Source: Tanypteryx hageni
Taxonomy: Eukaryota; Arthropoda; Insecta; Odonata; Petaluridae
Assembly (NCBI GenBank): GCA_028673005.1
Contig: CM054114.1
Span: 10,881,108 to 10,945,107, forward strand
Direction: 5' to 3'
Length of the DNA stretch: 64,000 bases
Part shown: positions 1-12,420 of the stretch, piece by piece
Position numbering within the stretch: position 1 is the first letter of the stretch
How the letters are laid out: each line of letters starts with the position of its first letter
The notes under the pieces: model-generated
The model's input: only the letters and a program-made list of their open reading frames with translations
Told to the model about the DNA's origin: nothing
Database searches by the model: none
Position numbers and translations under genes: made by a program

Positions 1-1560
1 ACCATCGCCGCCTCAATGGACGGACGCGCCACGACTCTACAAACATCTCACACTCAGAAAAAAGCTCCTCCATCTGGTGTGGGTATTATCCACTAACTTT
101 TTTTCCTTCCAACACTCGAGCTCCGTTCGAAAAGAAAAGGGTGAGACTGGGATAGAGGAATGAGGGATGGGCGTTTTCGCGAAAAAATAATCTTTAATAT
201 TTCTCAATTGGCGAACAAAGCTGTGGGGAAGAGTTGGTGTGCGTGTGGATGTCGGAGGAGTGGGAGGGGTAATGGGATTTGAATGAGGTCGAGTCGGAAT
301 CCTCCACGGCCCTCCTTAAACCCCCTCCCCCCTCGCCCTCTTCCACCCTCCCCCTCCCTGTAGTTGGCTGGCACTCCTCTTCCGCGAGAGAAATATATTT
401 ATTTCGCTCTTCTCCTTTTTCCGGATTTTTTTTCATATTTTTTTATTTCATCCCTTCGCCGACTGGCGTTGGTGTCGAGATTGTCACCGGGATGGGAAAG
501 CTATAAGTGGCTCCGAGTGGTGGTGAGGGAGGGGGTTAGGAGAGGAGAGGATTTTCGCGTGGGGTTGGAGTCGCCGGGAGGAGGAGTTTGAGGCAGAGAG
601 AGATGAAGTGGAGGATGAAGGCGGAGGCAGGGGCGATTTCGAACGGTAACGGGGCTGGAGGGTGGAATGGGTTGCGATTCTCTACTGTCAGCACCAGAAG
701 TCATCGTCCCTCTCCCTCCTCCTCCCCTCCCCCGACCTGCCGCCCCCTCCACATTTTTCGCTCCTCTCCCTTTCGGTCAATCGATTCCTCGATTACGGCC
801 GTTTTTCGAGAATGACGCTCCGATGAGCGAGAGCAGCCAGATAATACTTTTTTATCGCCCGATTATTTTTTGTGTATTTTTTCTGGATTTTTTTCTCTCT
901 CGGACTTCTATCGTCTTTTTTTATTATGTGGGAATGCCACACACGTTCTCACGCGCTCGGCTGAGTGAGATGGTCAGGGAGAAAGTAGCGAAATATAAGC
1001 GAATGGAGCGAAAGAAAGAGGGCCACATGGAGAGAAGTGGAGAAAGGAAGCTGGAGAAAATTTCATCTTGGCATCCAGAATCTTGATGGGATTCTGAGAA
1101 AGCGATCCTTACTAATTTAAATCGCCGAAGAAACGAATTGATAAACCCAAAGAGCATTATCTGGTAAAGATTTAAGTCTTCCTGTACTGTACTTTTTCTA
1201 AATTATTTTGATGTCGTGTAAGAATTATTCGGACGAGCCTCTGCGGACTTATGATAGGAATTGAGTGTCAGTGTTGTTTTTGAGAGGAAAGAGAGAAGCG
1301 AGGGAAAGCGATGGCGTGTGGAGAGCGAGAGAGAGAGAGGGGGAAGGGGTCGCTCAGAGTGTGATACAGAAAGCCCTGTGGTGTCAGATCCCTAAGCGAA
1401 ATACCCAGATGAGTATTTGATGGTTCCTCACTCGCAATGGGGACCGAGAGGAGAGAGAGATAGAGAAAGGGAGATGGGGGAATATTAGAGGGAGTGGGGG
1501 AGAGGAAAAGAATGCCCAAATTGGGAGGAAATTGGATGTAGAGCGATGTGGAGTAATGTC
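1..1560. other. non-coding mosaic of CT-rich and GA-rich tracts
   Basis: No gene recognised. The stretch alternates pyrimidine-rich (about 305-360, 690-780) and purine-rich (about 515-660, 1270-1510) tracts with short T-runs. The open frames here translate to low-complexity Ser/Pro or Arg/Glu/Gly and show no domain. Confidence 0.7.
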
Positions 1561-2540
1561 AGCGACGCACTATACGTTTTAATATTCATGCTAAGGAACC
1601 GCAAAAGGATATTCGAAAGGCCACACGTTGTTCAAATTGTCTCAAGGAGAAACATCAAAAGACAAAAATTTATTGTAATAAGGTAATTGATTCAAAAATA
1701 AAATATTAATAGAAGTCGTGTGTACACAGAAAGATAGCACAATTAAATTTGTTATTTATTAGCCAAGTGCAAAATCACTTAAAACCATATTTGGCTTATA
1801 TTTTGCTGATTTAGCAATAAACTTAACAAATAGTTAAGCGTGCATATGACGTCGATCTAGGTACAGGAGTATAATATAGTCGTTATTCCACCAAATATCC
1901 TGCCAAAAAAATAATCTGTGTAGAATTGTCAACCATATTGTGCATGTTGACCTTATAAGGGAAAGATAAAGGTCAAATTATGATCAACAAATATTTAGAA
2001 CAAATTTAAAATAAACCGTAAACCATAAAAAATAATTTAAACAAAATACTGGAAGGATAAATAGCGAGCCTGAATCTTATCGTATGCATGGAATAATATA
2101 ATTTAATATGATAAATATTGTTCATGTCAATAAGAAAAGTTTAGAAGGGCATTTAATACACAAAAGTAGTCAAAAAAAGTCTATATAAAATGAGTTATTA
2201 CAACTACAATGAAGATTCTGAAGCATCTTTTAATTAATACGATCCAATGTATGATAAAACCCAATAAAATGGATGTTCCGACCACTTTCTGGAGCCGATG
2301 TTGACCCTGCAAAATCGAAATTATAAATGGAATATTAGAGAAGTGGTGGATGTCAGCGAGGCAGGCCTTGTGGGAATAAATGGAGTGATAAGAAAAAGAG
2401 GGAAATATTCGGAAAAAGATTGTGCGGACGAGTTATAAAGGAGAGTGTATGGAATAGGATTAGGGAAGCAGCTGAGAGAGAGAGAGAGGAGTGATGACTG
2501 TGGAAAGGGGGAAGGATGACTTCAACAGGCAGCTCGATTC
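1561..2540. other. AT-rich unique DNA, nothing recognised
   Basis: AT-rich sequence with frequent stops in all frames. I see no repeat unit, RNA-like fold or coding bias. A short purine-rich patch occurs near 2470-2520. Confidence 0.65.
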
Positions 2541-2880
2541 TAAAATTGAGTGTTGAAAAAATTGGCAACACGGGTGAACTCTTTCCTTTTATTTTTTAAC
2601 TCCCGTATTTTCTCCCCCTCCGTTTGTGCCTTTCTGCCCCCGCCAATCCCCCGCCCGTTTCCCTTCTCCATCCCCACCCGTCTCATCCCCTGCGGTGATT
2701 TGTTGCCTCGCGTACCCTGGCACACATATGCGGCGCCGTGGCTCATTTTGCGCTGCTCCGAAAAACACTCCACTTTTTCCCTTAAATGAGCGAACGCACC
2801 CTGACCACCCGAGGGGGCGCCCTCCCCTTTTGCGGTCAGGTAAATAACCCTTCTTCTCCTTAGATCCTCGCTCCTTTAAG
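2541..2880. other. pyrimidine-rich tract
   Basis: Plus-strand C/T-rich sequence, strongest at about 2610-2700, ending in a mixed CpG-containing stretch. Open frames on both strands are compositional only. Confidence 0.6.
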
Positions 2881-3770
2881 TGTTTTTTGAACAGAATATT
2901 GGTTGATGGTCCTGGAATCCTATTAGCATTTCGAAAAAAATCATAATTAAAGAAAATTTTACTTTATTAACATATACAAAAATGTTTAACCTTGTTTTAA
3001 TTTTCTTACAGTGCATTTGACTTTTTAGCAGCACTTTAAAGCGCCTCAATTATAGTTGCGCTAGCATAAGGGTTCAATTTCATTCTTGTGCCACAGCCAA
3101 AAGTTTAAAGAACATAAAGTCTTTTGGAGTATTTCGGACGGCAAATAGCTTAGGAGTATTTCGTGTCACTGCCAATTATTTCATTAGTGTTAACAAATAC
3201 ATAGAATCAGAAAACGATTTTACGAAATAATAGATGCAGTTTAAAAGATTTATTGAATGGCAGTATGTCAAGTTAGTTGAGGAAAGGAATAATTTTGAAA
3301 AGAGAAAAAAGTCTTTCTTCTCGTTTCAAAATTATTCCTAACTTTACAGCTTAGGCCTGTCTGTATAGGATCTTCGGATCGCTTTATTCCATCAATTAGT
3401 TGAGGAAAGATAAATATTTACTGTTTATTCTGGTATCGACACACATTCTCTCAATTAGAAATGACTGGATTAATTACTTGAGTTTTTGCCTATATATTCG
3501 CAAATACCTTTTCCGTGCATAATAATGGCAAGTAAAGACAAAATATTTTGTGTATTTATTTTTTAATAAAATCATTATAATGGAATATATGCGTGGTACT
3601 TAGCGGTGTTTTCATAGATCCTTAAACCGAAGATAAGCAAGAGCTAATATATATCGATAAGACCCCATCAAATAAACCGCTTTCAATGCGTCGCGAAAGT
3701 TTTTCAAGGTCGCTCCGAAATAAAAACACGGCAGTTCTCGTTCATCGGTTGTTTTTCTTTGGGCAAGAAA
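2881..3770. other. AT-rich DNA containing one hairpin
   Basis: AT-rich, stop-dense DNA. The only structure noticed is the inverted repeat and its flanking 14-bp direct repeat at 3273-3409, listed separately. Confidence 0.6.
3273..3409. repeat. 21-bp hairpin bracketed by a 14-bp direct repeat
   Basis: Arms at 3286-3306 and 3318-3338 are complementary over 21 bp with one mismatch around an 11-nt loop. The 14-mer TTAGTTGAGGAAAG occurs at 3273-3286, overlapping the arm start, and again at 3396-3409. The layout could be a very small foldback insertion with a target duplication. The spacer after the right arm (3339-3395) is not explained, so the class is unknown. Confidence 0.6.
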
Positions 3771-4650
3771 CGCGCTAGGGGAAGGAAGCAACCGAGTCGC
3801 CTAACGCGCCTCTGTTTTTCTTTCCGATTTCTTTTTTGAAGCATCGGCGCATCAAAAGAGCGCCAATTGGCGCTTCTTTCCCTCGCGCCCTTTCCCTACG
3901 CCCCCTCTTTTCTCTCCCCAGTCACCCTTTTCCCTTCCTTTTGCATCCGAACGAACCCAACGCGGACAAAAAGGGTCTCTGGCGCTAAGAACAACATGGT
4001 CGCCCTGCTAGAGTGGGATTCTCGTTCCTTCCGCCGAAGCGAGGGGCCGAAAGGAGAGATTCGGGGGGCGAGAGAGGGGCGAGGAGGGGGACAAGACAGG
4101 CGGAGGAGAAGGGGTGGGCCCCGGGATTAGCGGATGCGCCGACGCAGAGGGTTTCTCCTTTCCCCCAAAAGACGCCGACGCGTCTGGTGGGCTCAGTCCC
4201 CTCCTCCACCCGCCCCCCTCTCCCTCCCCCGACGCCGTCGTCGTCCTGCTCTCTCCCCCCTTCCTCCTTCTTCATCGCTGAGGAGAGAGAGAGAGAGCAC
4301 GCGAGAGGGCCGCTAGGAGAGAACGATCAATAAAACAGCGGCAAGGAACCATCTCACACGCTCGAAAACCCTCCGTCCAGCCACCCTTCCAGAGCCTCTA
4401 CATCTCGCCCTCTGCGAGTTTTCTCTTCCACATCTCACGGCCAACCATCTCTCTCGCTCTCTTTCAGCCTTCGTTTTCTTCGCTATTTCTCTTCGCGAAA
4501 ATCTTATCTCGGTTCCTTTAAAAAAACCTCTCTGGCGGAAAACATCTTTCTATTTTTGCTCCTTCATTATCCGATCTCACTGCGCCTACCTCTCCTTCAC
4601 TCCTTTCCCTCCTCTCGCCTCTCCTTCACTCTTTTCCCTCCTATTCTCCT
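3771..4650. other. CpG-rich block passing into pyrimidine-rich DNA
   Basis: CpG dinucleotides are dense from about 3771 to 4340 (ACGCGCC, GACGCCGACGCGTC and similar). After that, 4340-4650 is C/T-rich on the plus strand. A CpG-rich block can mark a promoter in methylating genomes, but I see no convincing TATA or initiator arrangement and no adjacent exon. Open frames on both strands are Pro/Arg-rich translations of biased DNA. Confidence 0.5.
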
Positions 4651-4651
4651 C

Positions 4652-4830
4652 CGGCCTTGGTAAATGGCCGGTTAAAGTATCTGCCCACGGATACTAAGGT
4701 CGTGGGTTCGAATTCCGCCGAGGTCATGGAAGTTTGTGTTCGTAATACAGAGTTAGATGTAAGAATGGACTAGATGGTCTAAATATCGCTCTTAAACAAT
4801 GTCGAATTATTATTATTCTTATTATTATTT
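4652..4830 (+). mobile_element. tRNA-derived SINE with ATT-repeat tail
   Basis: The 5' part looks like a pol III internal promoter: a box-A-like TGGCCGGTTAAAG near 4664 and a strong box B (GGGTTCGAATTCC) at about 4706-4718. The unrelated body continues past 4790 and ends in a short ATT repeat (about 4804-4830). tRNA-like head, body and simple-repeat tail is the usual SINE layout. It cannot be an intact tRNA gene because the T-arm stem does not pair and no acceptor stem closes. A clear target-site duplication was not found, so the ends are approximate. The family is not named. Confidence 0.72.
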
Positions 4831-5523
4831 CCCCCTTCCCTTCTCTCCCTCTTTCGTGCTTCGCCTCCCCACGTTCCGCTCCCCTGCCACCATTCCTCAT
4901 CCTCCCGTCTTAGCTACCCCACGCTCTCCCTATCCGATCTCCCCTCTTTCATCCGACCTCCCCTTCCTCCCTCCTCCTGCTCTCACCCCTCCGAGCGAGC
5001 TGTAAGAATGGAGAAAGAGGGAGAAGGGGAGGGAGGTCCCTGACTGGAGTCCAGCGGGCGCCATGATAAGGAGGAATTTAGGGGGAGGAAAAAGAGAGCG
5101 ATTCCGCGCACACATTCGCAGGGTTACTCACAAAGGAACTGCTCTCCCCTCCTCCCCCCTCATCCTCCCCTACCAAATCCCTCCCTATTTCTCTCTCTCT
5201 CTCTCTCTCTCTTTCTCCTGGATCTTCCGGGATAAAAATGAGGGGATGGAAGGGGCAGGGCGTCGCCAAGGGAAACGATGTCCGGGGTGAGGCTTGGGGA
5301 GGGAGGGAGCGCTGGGAGGGTTGTAACTGAAGCCGAGAGAGAAAAGAGGGCTGTGTGTTGCGAAGGGAAGGTTATAAAGGATCTGAGAAATGGATGTGCG
5401 AGGGAAGGCGATAAGGACAAAGGCCCGCGTACAAACGGAAGTGCTTGGGAGGGAGGCAGAGGAAGGGGGGAGAAGTAAGAGGTAAGTGGATGGAGGAAGC
5501 GGAGGGAGATGAGAGGGTGGAGA
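4831..5523. other. pyrimidine-rich then purine-rich domain with (CT)n
   Basis: About 4831-5000 and 5140-5220 are C/T-rich, including an uninterrupted (CT)n at 5191-5212. From about 5230 to 5523 the plus strand is G/A-rich. No gene seen. The 167-codon minus-strand frame here is low-complexity Ser/Pro/Arg. Confidence 0.6.
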
Positions 5524-5580
5524 GCGAGGATCGAACCCAGGAATCACGATCCGCGATCGGTGCTTACAAAATCGTAGACC
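5524..5580 (-). repeat. tRNA-like remnant (probable old SINE head)
   Basis: On the minus strand a good box B (GGGTTCGATCC) follows, about 25-30 nt downstream, a degenerate box-A-like GTAAGCACCG. The T stem does not pair, so this is not a functional tRNA. No SINE tail is obvious downstream. It is either an eroded tRNA-derived SINE or a tRNA pseudogene. Confidence 0.42.
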
Positions 5581-6950
5581 TACTTGCAGAACATGCTTTT
5601 GGGTCGAAATTCTTCCAAATACCGATTGCACTTTACGTGTTATATTATCGAGGCGTACACTCTGTCTTATTGTCCACGGACCTAACATACGGAAAACAAC
5701 TTTTTATCTCTATGTTTTCCATCGGCAACCATTATATAGCTAGTATCATCTTATTCTTATAATTTACTCGTGGAGTCGTAGAACTGAGGAAATAATGCCA
5801 CGACAGAGGACAATACTCGGCGCCACGAGATGCTGCGCGAGCGATACAAGCGAGGCATACGAATGGCGCGGAAGAACGCTAATGAAAAGAGGGAAGGGAG
5901 AGAAGAAGAGGGAGATAGAAGCGAATGGGGATAGAAGTGGATGGGAGGGACTTGAGCGAGGGGATTAGCACGTCCTCGCACGCTGGTAAAAAGGGGGTTC
6001 TCTCGGACATTTACTCCCTTCGGATGGAATTGGACCTTATCTCGCCAGAGTGCGCCACCGGAGCGGAAGTTATGGCGAAAAAGATAGTGGAAGGAGAGGG
6101 CTTTGGAGGGAGAGAAAGAGAGAACTCGGGAAGGGTAATTAGACGGCAGAAGCAATGGCTGACGTCAGGTGAAAATTCTGCTCTAAGCAACTGTTGTCGG
6201 CTTAGCCTTTAGCGCGTGTGGTATTACTTGTAAGTATAGGACTTGAATTTATATTAGGTCTTCGTAGCGTCGTGGCGAAGTCGCGAGAGCGGAAAACTTA
6301 TTCGTCGGCTGTGACGTAGTAGCGTTTTCGTCGACGGAGATTTTGCGCGCCATTCTCATTTGCCGCAAATGAGCAACAAATTCTGTTCTTTTGGGCACGA
6401 AACAGTAATTCTAACGTTCGCGTCTAGCAGCACGTGCAATTATTACCGCTTTCGCGAGCTAACTTCGGTTAGGGAGTAATTAAGATCGCTTGCATAACCT
6501 CTTTGAATTTCGCAGTTGGTTCTTAATTGGGTTACGCGGTGAAGCCGTCTCAACTGTTTCCGACGTGCACGTGTGTTGTTCCCGACTCAAGTTCTGCGCC
6601 GAATCCATTGTCTCGTGCTGTAAACTTCTCCCCGAAAGTTCTCCGGATCATGGAAACATTTTAAAAATACTTTTAGTTCGTGAAATACCAAAGGGTGTTT
6701 TTACATTGATTTCTGTACGGAAAAACTCGGAATACCGCCTTTGAGAGGTTCATAATATGCTTCAGCGAATTGTCCTGAAATGGCGAAAAAAATCATGTGA
6801 ATCACTTTGAGAGTATTTTTGGCAGAGTCAAAAATACCAAAGTAGTGTCATTTACGAAATTCTCTCGTATCGTTAAACTCACTCTAAAATATAACTAATC
6901 CCTCTTTCAGGATCCTCGTCCGTGACTCGAACCGCGTGTAATAGGAAATG
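5581..6950. other. mixed-composition DNA, no gene recognised
   Basis: Moderately GC to AT-rich sequence without recognisable coding homology. A perfect 9-bp-arm palindrome (CTCATTTGC, 1-nt centre, GCAAATGAG) lies at 6355-6373. An isolated CRE-like TGACGTCA occurs near 6161. Neither is linked to a recognisable promoter. Confidence 0.55.
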
Positions 6951-7001
6951 AAATTAAGTTCCACTGCTGTAGCTCCATCAGGAATTCATCCTCAACCCAC
7001 T

Positions 7002-7006
<5 letters not shown>

Positions 7007-7059
<53 letters not shown>
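7007..7059. repeat. (CT)n microsatellite
   Basis: An uninterrupted CT dinucleotide run of about 26 units, the longest pure CT array seen in the window. It should be length-polymorphic. Confidence 0.95.
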
Positions 7060-7062
<3 letters not shown>

Positions 7063-7354
7063 CCTCTCCACCCCCTTCCACTCTCATCTCCTACGAACTT
7101 TCCCTCGAAAAGCTAAGCAGGAGGAATCATAAATTTGGGACACGGATATTGGTTGTCGCGCATTCGGAAATTACCTTTTGCTTGAGTCGAATCCATTGGT
7201 GCCGGAGATTTATGCCTTTGGCACGTTCGTTCTGGGGAAGTCCCAACCCGGAGCAGGACGGTATATTTCCGGTCTATATGCAGATGTATTAATGCAGATT
7301 CGCTATTCCTCGTAAAGTATCCTTTGTCTCTCCTATTCGGGTCCGTTTCTGAGA

Positions 7355-7402
7355 TTGATAGCTTGGTGGTTAGCGTATCTTACCTTTCGGTTCACCGGTA
7401 AC
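7355..7402 (+). repeat. weak tRNA-like patch (possible SINE remnant)
   Basis: TAGCTTGGTGGTTAGCG resembles a box-A region. About 30 nt on, CGGTTCACCGGTAACC resembles a degenerate box B. The spacing is short and no tail or body is evident. It is recorded because it resembles the heads of the clearer SINEs in this window. Confidence 0.28.
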
Positions 7403-7807
7403 CTTGTTATACTAAGCTGAAAATTGACGTTTATTTTAACCAACATAATCTCGCTTTGAGCATTTGCGCTCAAAATGTTTATCTTAATCAGTTTGAATAT
7501 GTGTTGGGGGATTTTATCACTAACTAATGTAATCTTTATGCGTGAATACCAGTTAATTATTTCTGTTATGGTGTATCTGCTCATTCTATTTTTTGCATTA
7601 CTAAACCTTACTTCTTTACTTATCTATATTTAGTATACTTTTTTGGTGCTATACTCACGTTTTTATATTTTATTTTATATCGCACTACCACTATGTCCTC
7701 GTATTTCCTACTCAATGCTCGGTTTTAGAAGATCGGAACTTTTAATAAAAGCGGATCATTTCAGAGAGGAAGCGATCGTGAAGAGTAATTCAGTTCTCGT
7801 GAATAAG

Positions 7808-7853
7808 AAGTCCCAAAAATACGGCCCGCAGGCCATATCCGGCCCACTTTAAC
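7808..7853 (+). repeat. fragment of the GCGGCCCGC hAT miniature family
   Basis: The motif TCCCAAAAATACGGCCCGCAGG and a second CGGCCC shortly after match the 5' terminal pattern of the elements at 28775 and 36585 (TCCAA, then a CGGCCCGC-rich subterminal block). No matching 3' terminus was found within about 400 bp, so it is treated as a truncated or eroded copy. Confidence 0.45.
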
Positions 7854-8400
7854 TACCTTTTCAATTTCTTTAAGACCTGGGTATTTGTATATTTTACAGC
7901 AGTAGGTGTCATTAGATATAATGTATTAAATCAAATCGTTACCTTGACATCACGTTACATACTTTTAAAATACGACGCGTTACATAATGAAAAATTATCA
8001 ACTCTATTTCTATGAAATCTACTCACCGCCTGTTCAGTCATTTGAAAGATCGTATGTGGCCTCCACAGTGGTATATAAAGTCTCAAGTGACTCTTTTATC
8101 GAAAGATTTGGTGGCCCCAATCATAAAAGAATAAAATTAGAGTCGGGATTATTTTCCGAGGTAAATCCTTTCGTTACAAAGGCAAAGTGGTGCGTTTTTC
8201 GTACGTCGTTTGTTATATTTTTTATTCCTTTCACGGTCCGTGATTCCTGACCTCTATACTTTTATGTATTATAGACATATCAAATCAATTGATAAATCTT
8301 ATTTTCATAATATATTATGATATAATTACGATATTATTTGTATTTTCTTTCAATTTCTTATATATAATATCCGTTCGTATCTCTTTCTGTTACTCGCTTT

Positions 8401-9010
8401 TTGCGCTTCCAATCTATTTCTCTATCTTCTATTCGCCGTTGTCCCCTTCTCACTCCGCGTGCGTTTTTACACCCCCGCACTCGGATACTCCCACCCTCCT
8501 CTTCACTTACTTGTCCCCCTCCTTATTCTCTTATTCATCTCCATCCTATTTCCTCCTCCCCTAACGTCTTCCCTTTCTCCCGAACTCGAAAATTTCCCCG
8601 CCTCTCCCCTTCTCCATTCTTACTGCCTCCTTCCCCTCCCCTCTCCTTGTAACCCCTCCCTCTCCCTCCCTCTCTCCCTCCCAAACCCCTCAGTCTCCTG
8701 CTCAAAGGGGGCGTGGGCGAAAGGGGGGTGGGGTGGAGGGAGGGTGGAGAGATGGGGGAGTGTATGAGGGAAGGCCCGAGGCATGGATATTAGTATCCAC
8801 CCTTGAGTGCTTCCACCAAATTAAGGGGACGCTTCTCCCGTTCCGTTGCGTGGTAACGGAGCCATACTTCCAAGAGAGGGAGTATGCAGAGGAGGGACCT
8901 GATGAGAAGGGAGGGTTGAGAAAGGAGTAAAAAATGCCGTGAGAGAGAGAGAAAGAGAGCTTGGGGAGAGAGAGAAGTGGAGTGGGAGGGGATGAGGGGA
9001 GATGGAAGCG
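8401..9010. repeat. polypyrimidine tract switching to polypurine
   Basis: About 300 bp of C/T-rich plus strand (8401-8700) is followed within a few bases by about 300 bp dominated by G/A (8705-9010, interrupted around 8790-8860). Open frames are low-complexity. This mirror-like strand switch recurs at 21.7-22.6 and 50.0-50.9 kb. Confidence 0.7.
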
Positions 9011-10140
9011 AAGAATCTGCTCCACCTCCCCTCCGAACTTCTGTAAGCATCCTTGTTTTTGCGCGCGATTTATTTATTTATTCTCCTCTCCTTCTCTTGC
9101 CGTCTCCCTTTCCTACCTATCCTTGTGGCCCACGATATTTTTTGCGTCGATCTCCACTCCTCTCTCTTTTCTCCCACACTTCCCTTATTCATTGTCGGAC
9201 CGCCGTCTTCTCCCTTCGCTCCTCCTACCGCCAAGGAAATACTTATTTTGGAGTTATTACGTGGGCTGTCTTTAATTATAAGCACGGCTGTGTGCTCGTC
9301 GCTATGGCTTCCTTTGTTAAAATCTACTCTACGTTTTTTATGTCACTCGTAAAAAACCGTGTAGTCATTGTGAGTAATCTAACTGGAGATTTACTGCACA
9401 TCCAAATACGCGGATTTTTTGCGAGTTCCGTTTCTGATATGAACATAGGGACACTGCTCGTTCGCCGATTATTTAATATTGGGTATGGAGTAAGAACTTT
9501 TATATGTGGGCTGAGATTCAAATATACAGAACTATCACTTTTATATTTATAGCTTCAGCCATTGCTAATCATAAAGTAATTAAGGCTGTTTATCAATAAG
9601 TGTAAGTACTTATGTAAATATTCAATAATATTAAATTGGATATTTGAGAAAGTGCATAGCTTTCTGTATGAATTCCTTTCACCGCGTAATTTAGCCTAAC
9701 GTCATTCACCGTTATTTAAAACAGCATATTAATGAAGATTCTTGGGAAAAGTTAATATTATTCAATAGACTTAAATATGAGGTGAGGTGATAAAAATGCG
9801 AGTATGTTTGTATTCTTAAATACCGAGTGAATGATATCGATATGCTGTGTTATCTCACAATAAATAAAGATGTTCATCAAATAAAATTCCATATTTTAGC
9901 TTAATTTCAAATGTTAGTAGTTTTCATTAGAACATCTTTCAAATATAGTACATATTTGGATTAATAGCATCATAGGAGCACTGCCATACGTTTTTGAAGC
10001 GAGTGTTTGCCTTTTTATTGCCATATAATCATCATTCGCAGTCCGTTTACAGAATGTGCCATTCCTAGGACGTCGTCTAAAAATACGTAATACTTTTAAA
10101 AACGGGCAGAAAGAGAAAAAACCGACATACCAAAAGCGGG
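9011..10140. other. mixed then AT-rich DNA, nothing recognised
   Basis: A short pyrimidine-rich part (to about 9240) passes into AT-rich DNA. The 191-codon plus-strand frame at 8977-9552 has no recognisable domain and starts in a GA tract. I do not call it a gene. Confidence 0.55.
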
Positions 10141-11690
10141 TTTGCTTTTATCAACTCCACTTCTAGACTCGCTGTCTACCTCCATAAGCTCTTAACTGCC
10201 AAAGCCTTTTTCTTTTAGTTCTCTTCGCGAGTCCGTGCTTCTCCTATCCAGCCCGCTTACACGCTGCTCTACAGCTGCCCTCTTCATTCACTCACGTCTC
10301 TGGAAATTGTGGCACACGTGAGCCTCATACTCATTCCGCGGCGGTCTCGGTCGTTTCTTTGTCCGTCCCTTTGACGCCTTCTACAAAAGCCTTCATTATC
10401 CTTCTCTTCCTCACGCTTCCTTCGCCTCTGCGCCGCCTTTCCTCGCCGATTCCTCTCTATCTCTCTCTCAAAATCTCTCCTCCTTATGGGTTTCATGGAG
10501 GAAGAGACAATCTAGTCTCAACCTCGCCCAAATAAAGACGTAACTATCCCTTAATCCGCGCCTATTCCCGCTTCCAGGTCGTGAATTTCACGCCCAATCC
10601 TCCGAAACTCTCCCTCTCCCTTTCTCCACTTTCTTCCTTCCAACTTCTTTCAAACCTCGTCACTTGTCCCTTATCCTCGTCTATTCTCTCTCTCTCTCTC
10701 TGGCCCTTTCTATATTCTTCCCTCTTCATTCACTAATATATAATTCACTAATATATCATTCACTAATACCCTCTTTCCATTCTTTTCCTGTATTCCCTCT
10801 TCTCGTTCCAAGGTTCTTCTTAGAATAACATTTATCGACCGAGTCGTTTGCTTTTACTTCGACAATCTGTTCCACTTTTGTTTCTTTTTGTTTTTTTGTA
10901 ATTAACGCTGACGAATTAAATGAAATAGTTTTCTTTGTGGAGAAATGAAGAAAGTCTTCCTTTTATTGTGCGTTTTCTTTACTCTTTTCGCTGTTTTCTT
11001 CTTTCATTCCTCATCGAATTACGTTCCAATGCAGAATATCACAACTTCTACTTGTCTGTTTTTTACATTTTCGTCGTTTTTTTGTTTGCCTCCACCTCCG
11101 CCCGTCTCCCATAACACCTCTCTCTATATTCTCCTCCCATCCTTCTCACGCCTCACCTAATCTCCCTCTTCCCTCTCTCCCTCCGCCTCTTCTCTTTGGA
11201 GGTATAAAAGTGTCGGTGCTCAAGAGTTGGGCCTTTTTTATCCGAGTAGATCTCTGTGGCTCGGGAAAGGCAAAAAAGCGGATCCTAGGAAAAAAAAGCC
11301 ATTCGGGGAAGGCCTTTTCCTACGGATGTGTTCGCCCCTGCTGCGGTCCTCCCTTGATGGGGCTCGAGGAGCATTTTCTGGATGGCCCAAGAATAAATTC
11401 AACCTGCTCTCTTCCTCCTTTCCCGTCTCCTCCTCTCCTTTCGCGCCACCGCCTCCCTCCCTCCCTCCCTCGGGGAATCCCCTTCACGAAAAAGGATGCG
11501 CTAAATCTTGTGTCCGCCACCTCGGAAAAATTAATGCAGCGCTATCTGTTATCGCCGCTCTTTTTTTGTTTAACGTCGTTGTTTAGGGAGAGAGAGAGAG
11601 AAATAGAGAGAGGGCTTCCCTTTCTTACGTGTGTGCGTAGGATATGATGCGATCAATCTCCGGAGCCTCCTCGGGCCCTTTTTTATTTAT
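10141..11690. other. pyrimidine-rich domain with small tandem repeats
   Basis: Mostly C/T-rich plus strand, with (CT)n near 10684-10702 and three tandem copies of a 15-bp ATTCACTAATATAT-type unit at about 10729-10769. Open frames near 11210-11647 overlap in two phases and carry no domain. Confidence 0.6.
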
Positions 11691-12420
11691 TTACTTATTT
11701 TTAAATATTTGTACTATCGCTTCACTTTCCTGAATTTAATATGAAAATACCCCGTTTTGAATACCGATATGAATTCAATTTACGGTGTTATAAATTATTT
11801 GGTCTTCGTTTTTCGACGTTTCTCCTTCACTCGAATAATCTCCAGCCGTTATTCTTTCGATCCGCGAATATTCGCCGCTACTTATGCGCGCGAGATATTT
11901 ATCAAGTAGCGTGATTCGTTTCGACATTTTTCTTCGAATCGCTGTTTTCTGCGGGTCCTTTTGCGCCGAGATGAGAGAAATTTGAGAGTTTAGTCAATAA
12001 CTGCATTTTACGGTTGTCAAAGCAACACAAAGGTTGTTCGTCAGCTTTTTCCAATTTCTGTCCCTCGTTTTCCGATGTTCCTGATATGTTCTTTTCTTAA
12101 ATATTTTGATCGTATCGATTTCGAGCAGATATCGCTAAATATGCAAAATTTCATCCTTTATCTTTTGTAAGGCCGTATTATTTTACTTTTAGGTTAACTT
12201 TTGCGGTTCATGATCTTTTGCTGCGTATATAAATAACAATAAGATGTTTCTATAAGTGCTTTTTGGAGATAACACTATCGATATAGGGCCGCTAGTGATC
12301 TCTATATCGATGCATTATAAAATCACTGAAAATTGGTGCTTCGTAAAATATTACCTCACTCTTAATAAAATTTCAGCTTTCTTTGATTCTGAGACGAAGA
12401 GATGATAGAAATTATTAATA
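11691..12420. other. AT-rich DNA, nothing recognised
   Basis: AT-rich, stop-dense sequence. A 10-bp inverted repeat (ATCGATATAG / CTATATCGAT) spans about 12277-12311 and is probably chance in AT-rich DNA. Confidence 0.6.

Larger units (their letters stand above)
7060..8400. other. AT-rich DNA with small repeat fragments
   Basis: AT-rich and stop-dense, with no gene recognised. It contains a weak tRNA-like patch at about 7355-7402 and a hAT terminal fragment at 7808-7853, both listed separately. Confidence 0.6.

Noticed and set aside
4690..4730. Functional tRNA gene
   Set aside because: The box B is good, but the T stem and acceptor stem do not pair and a SINE body and tail follow.
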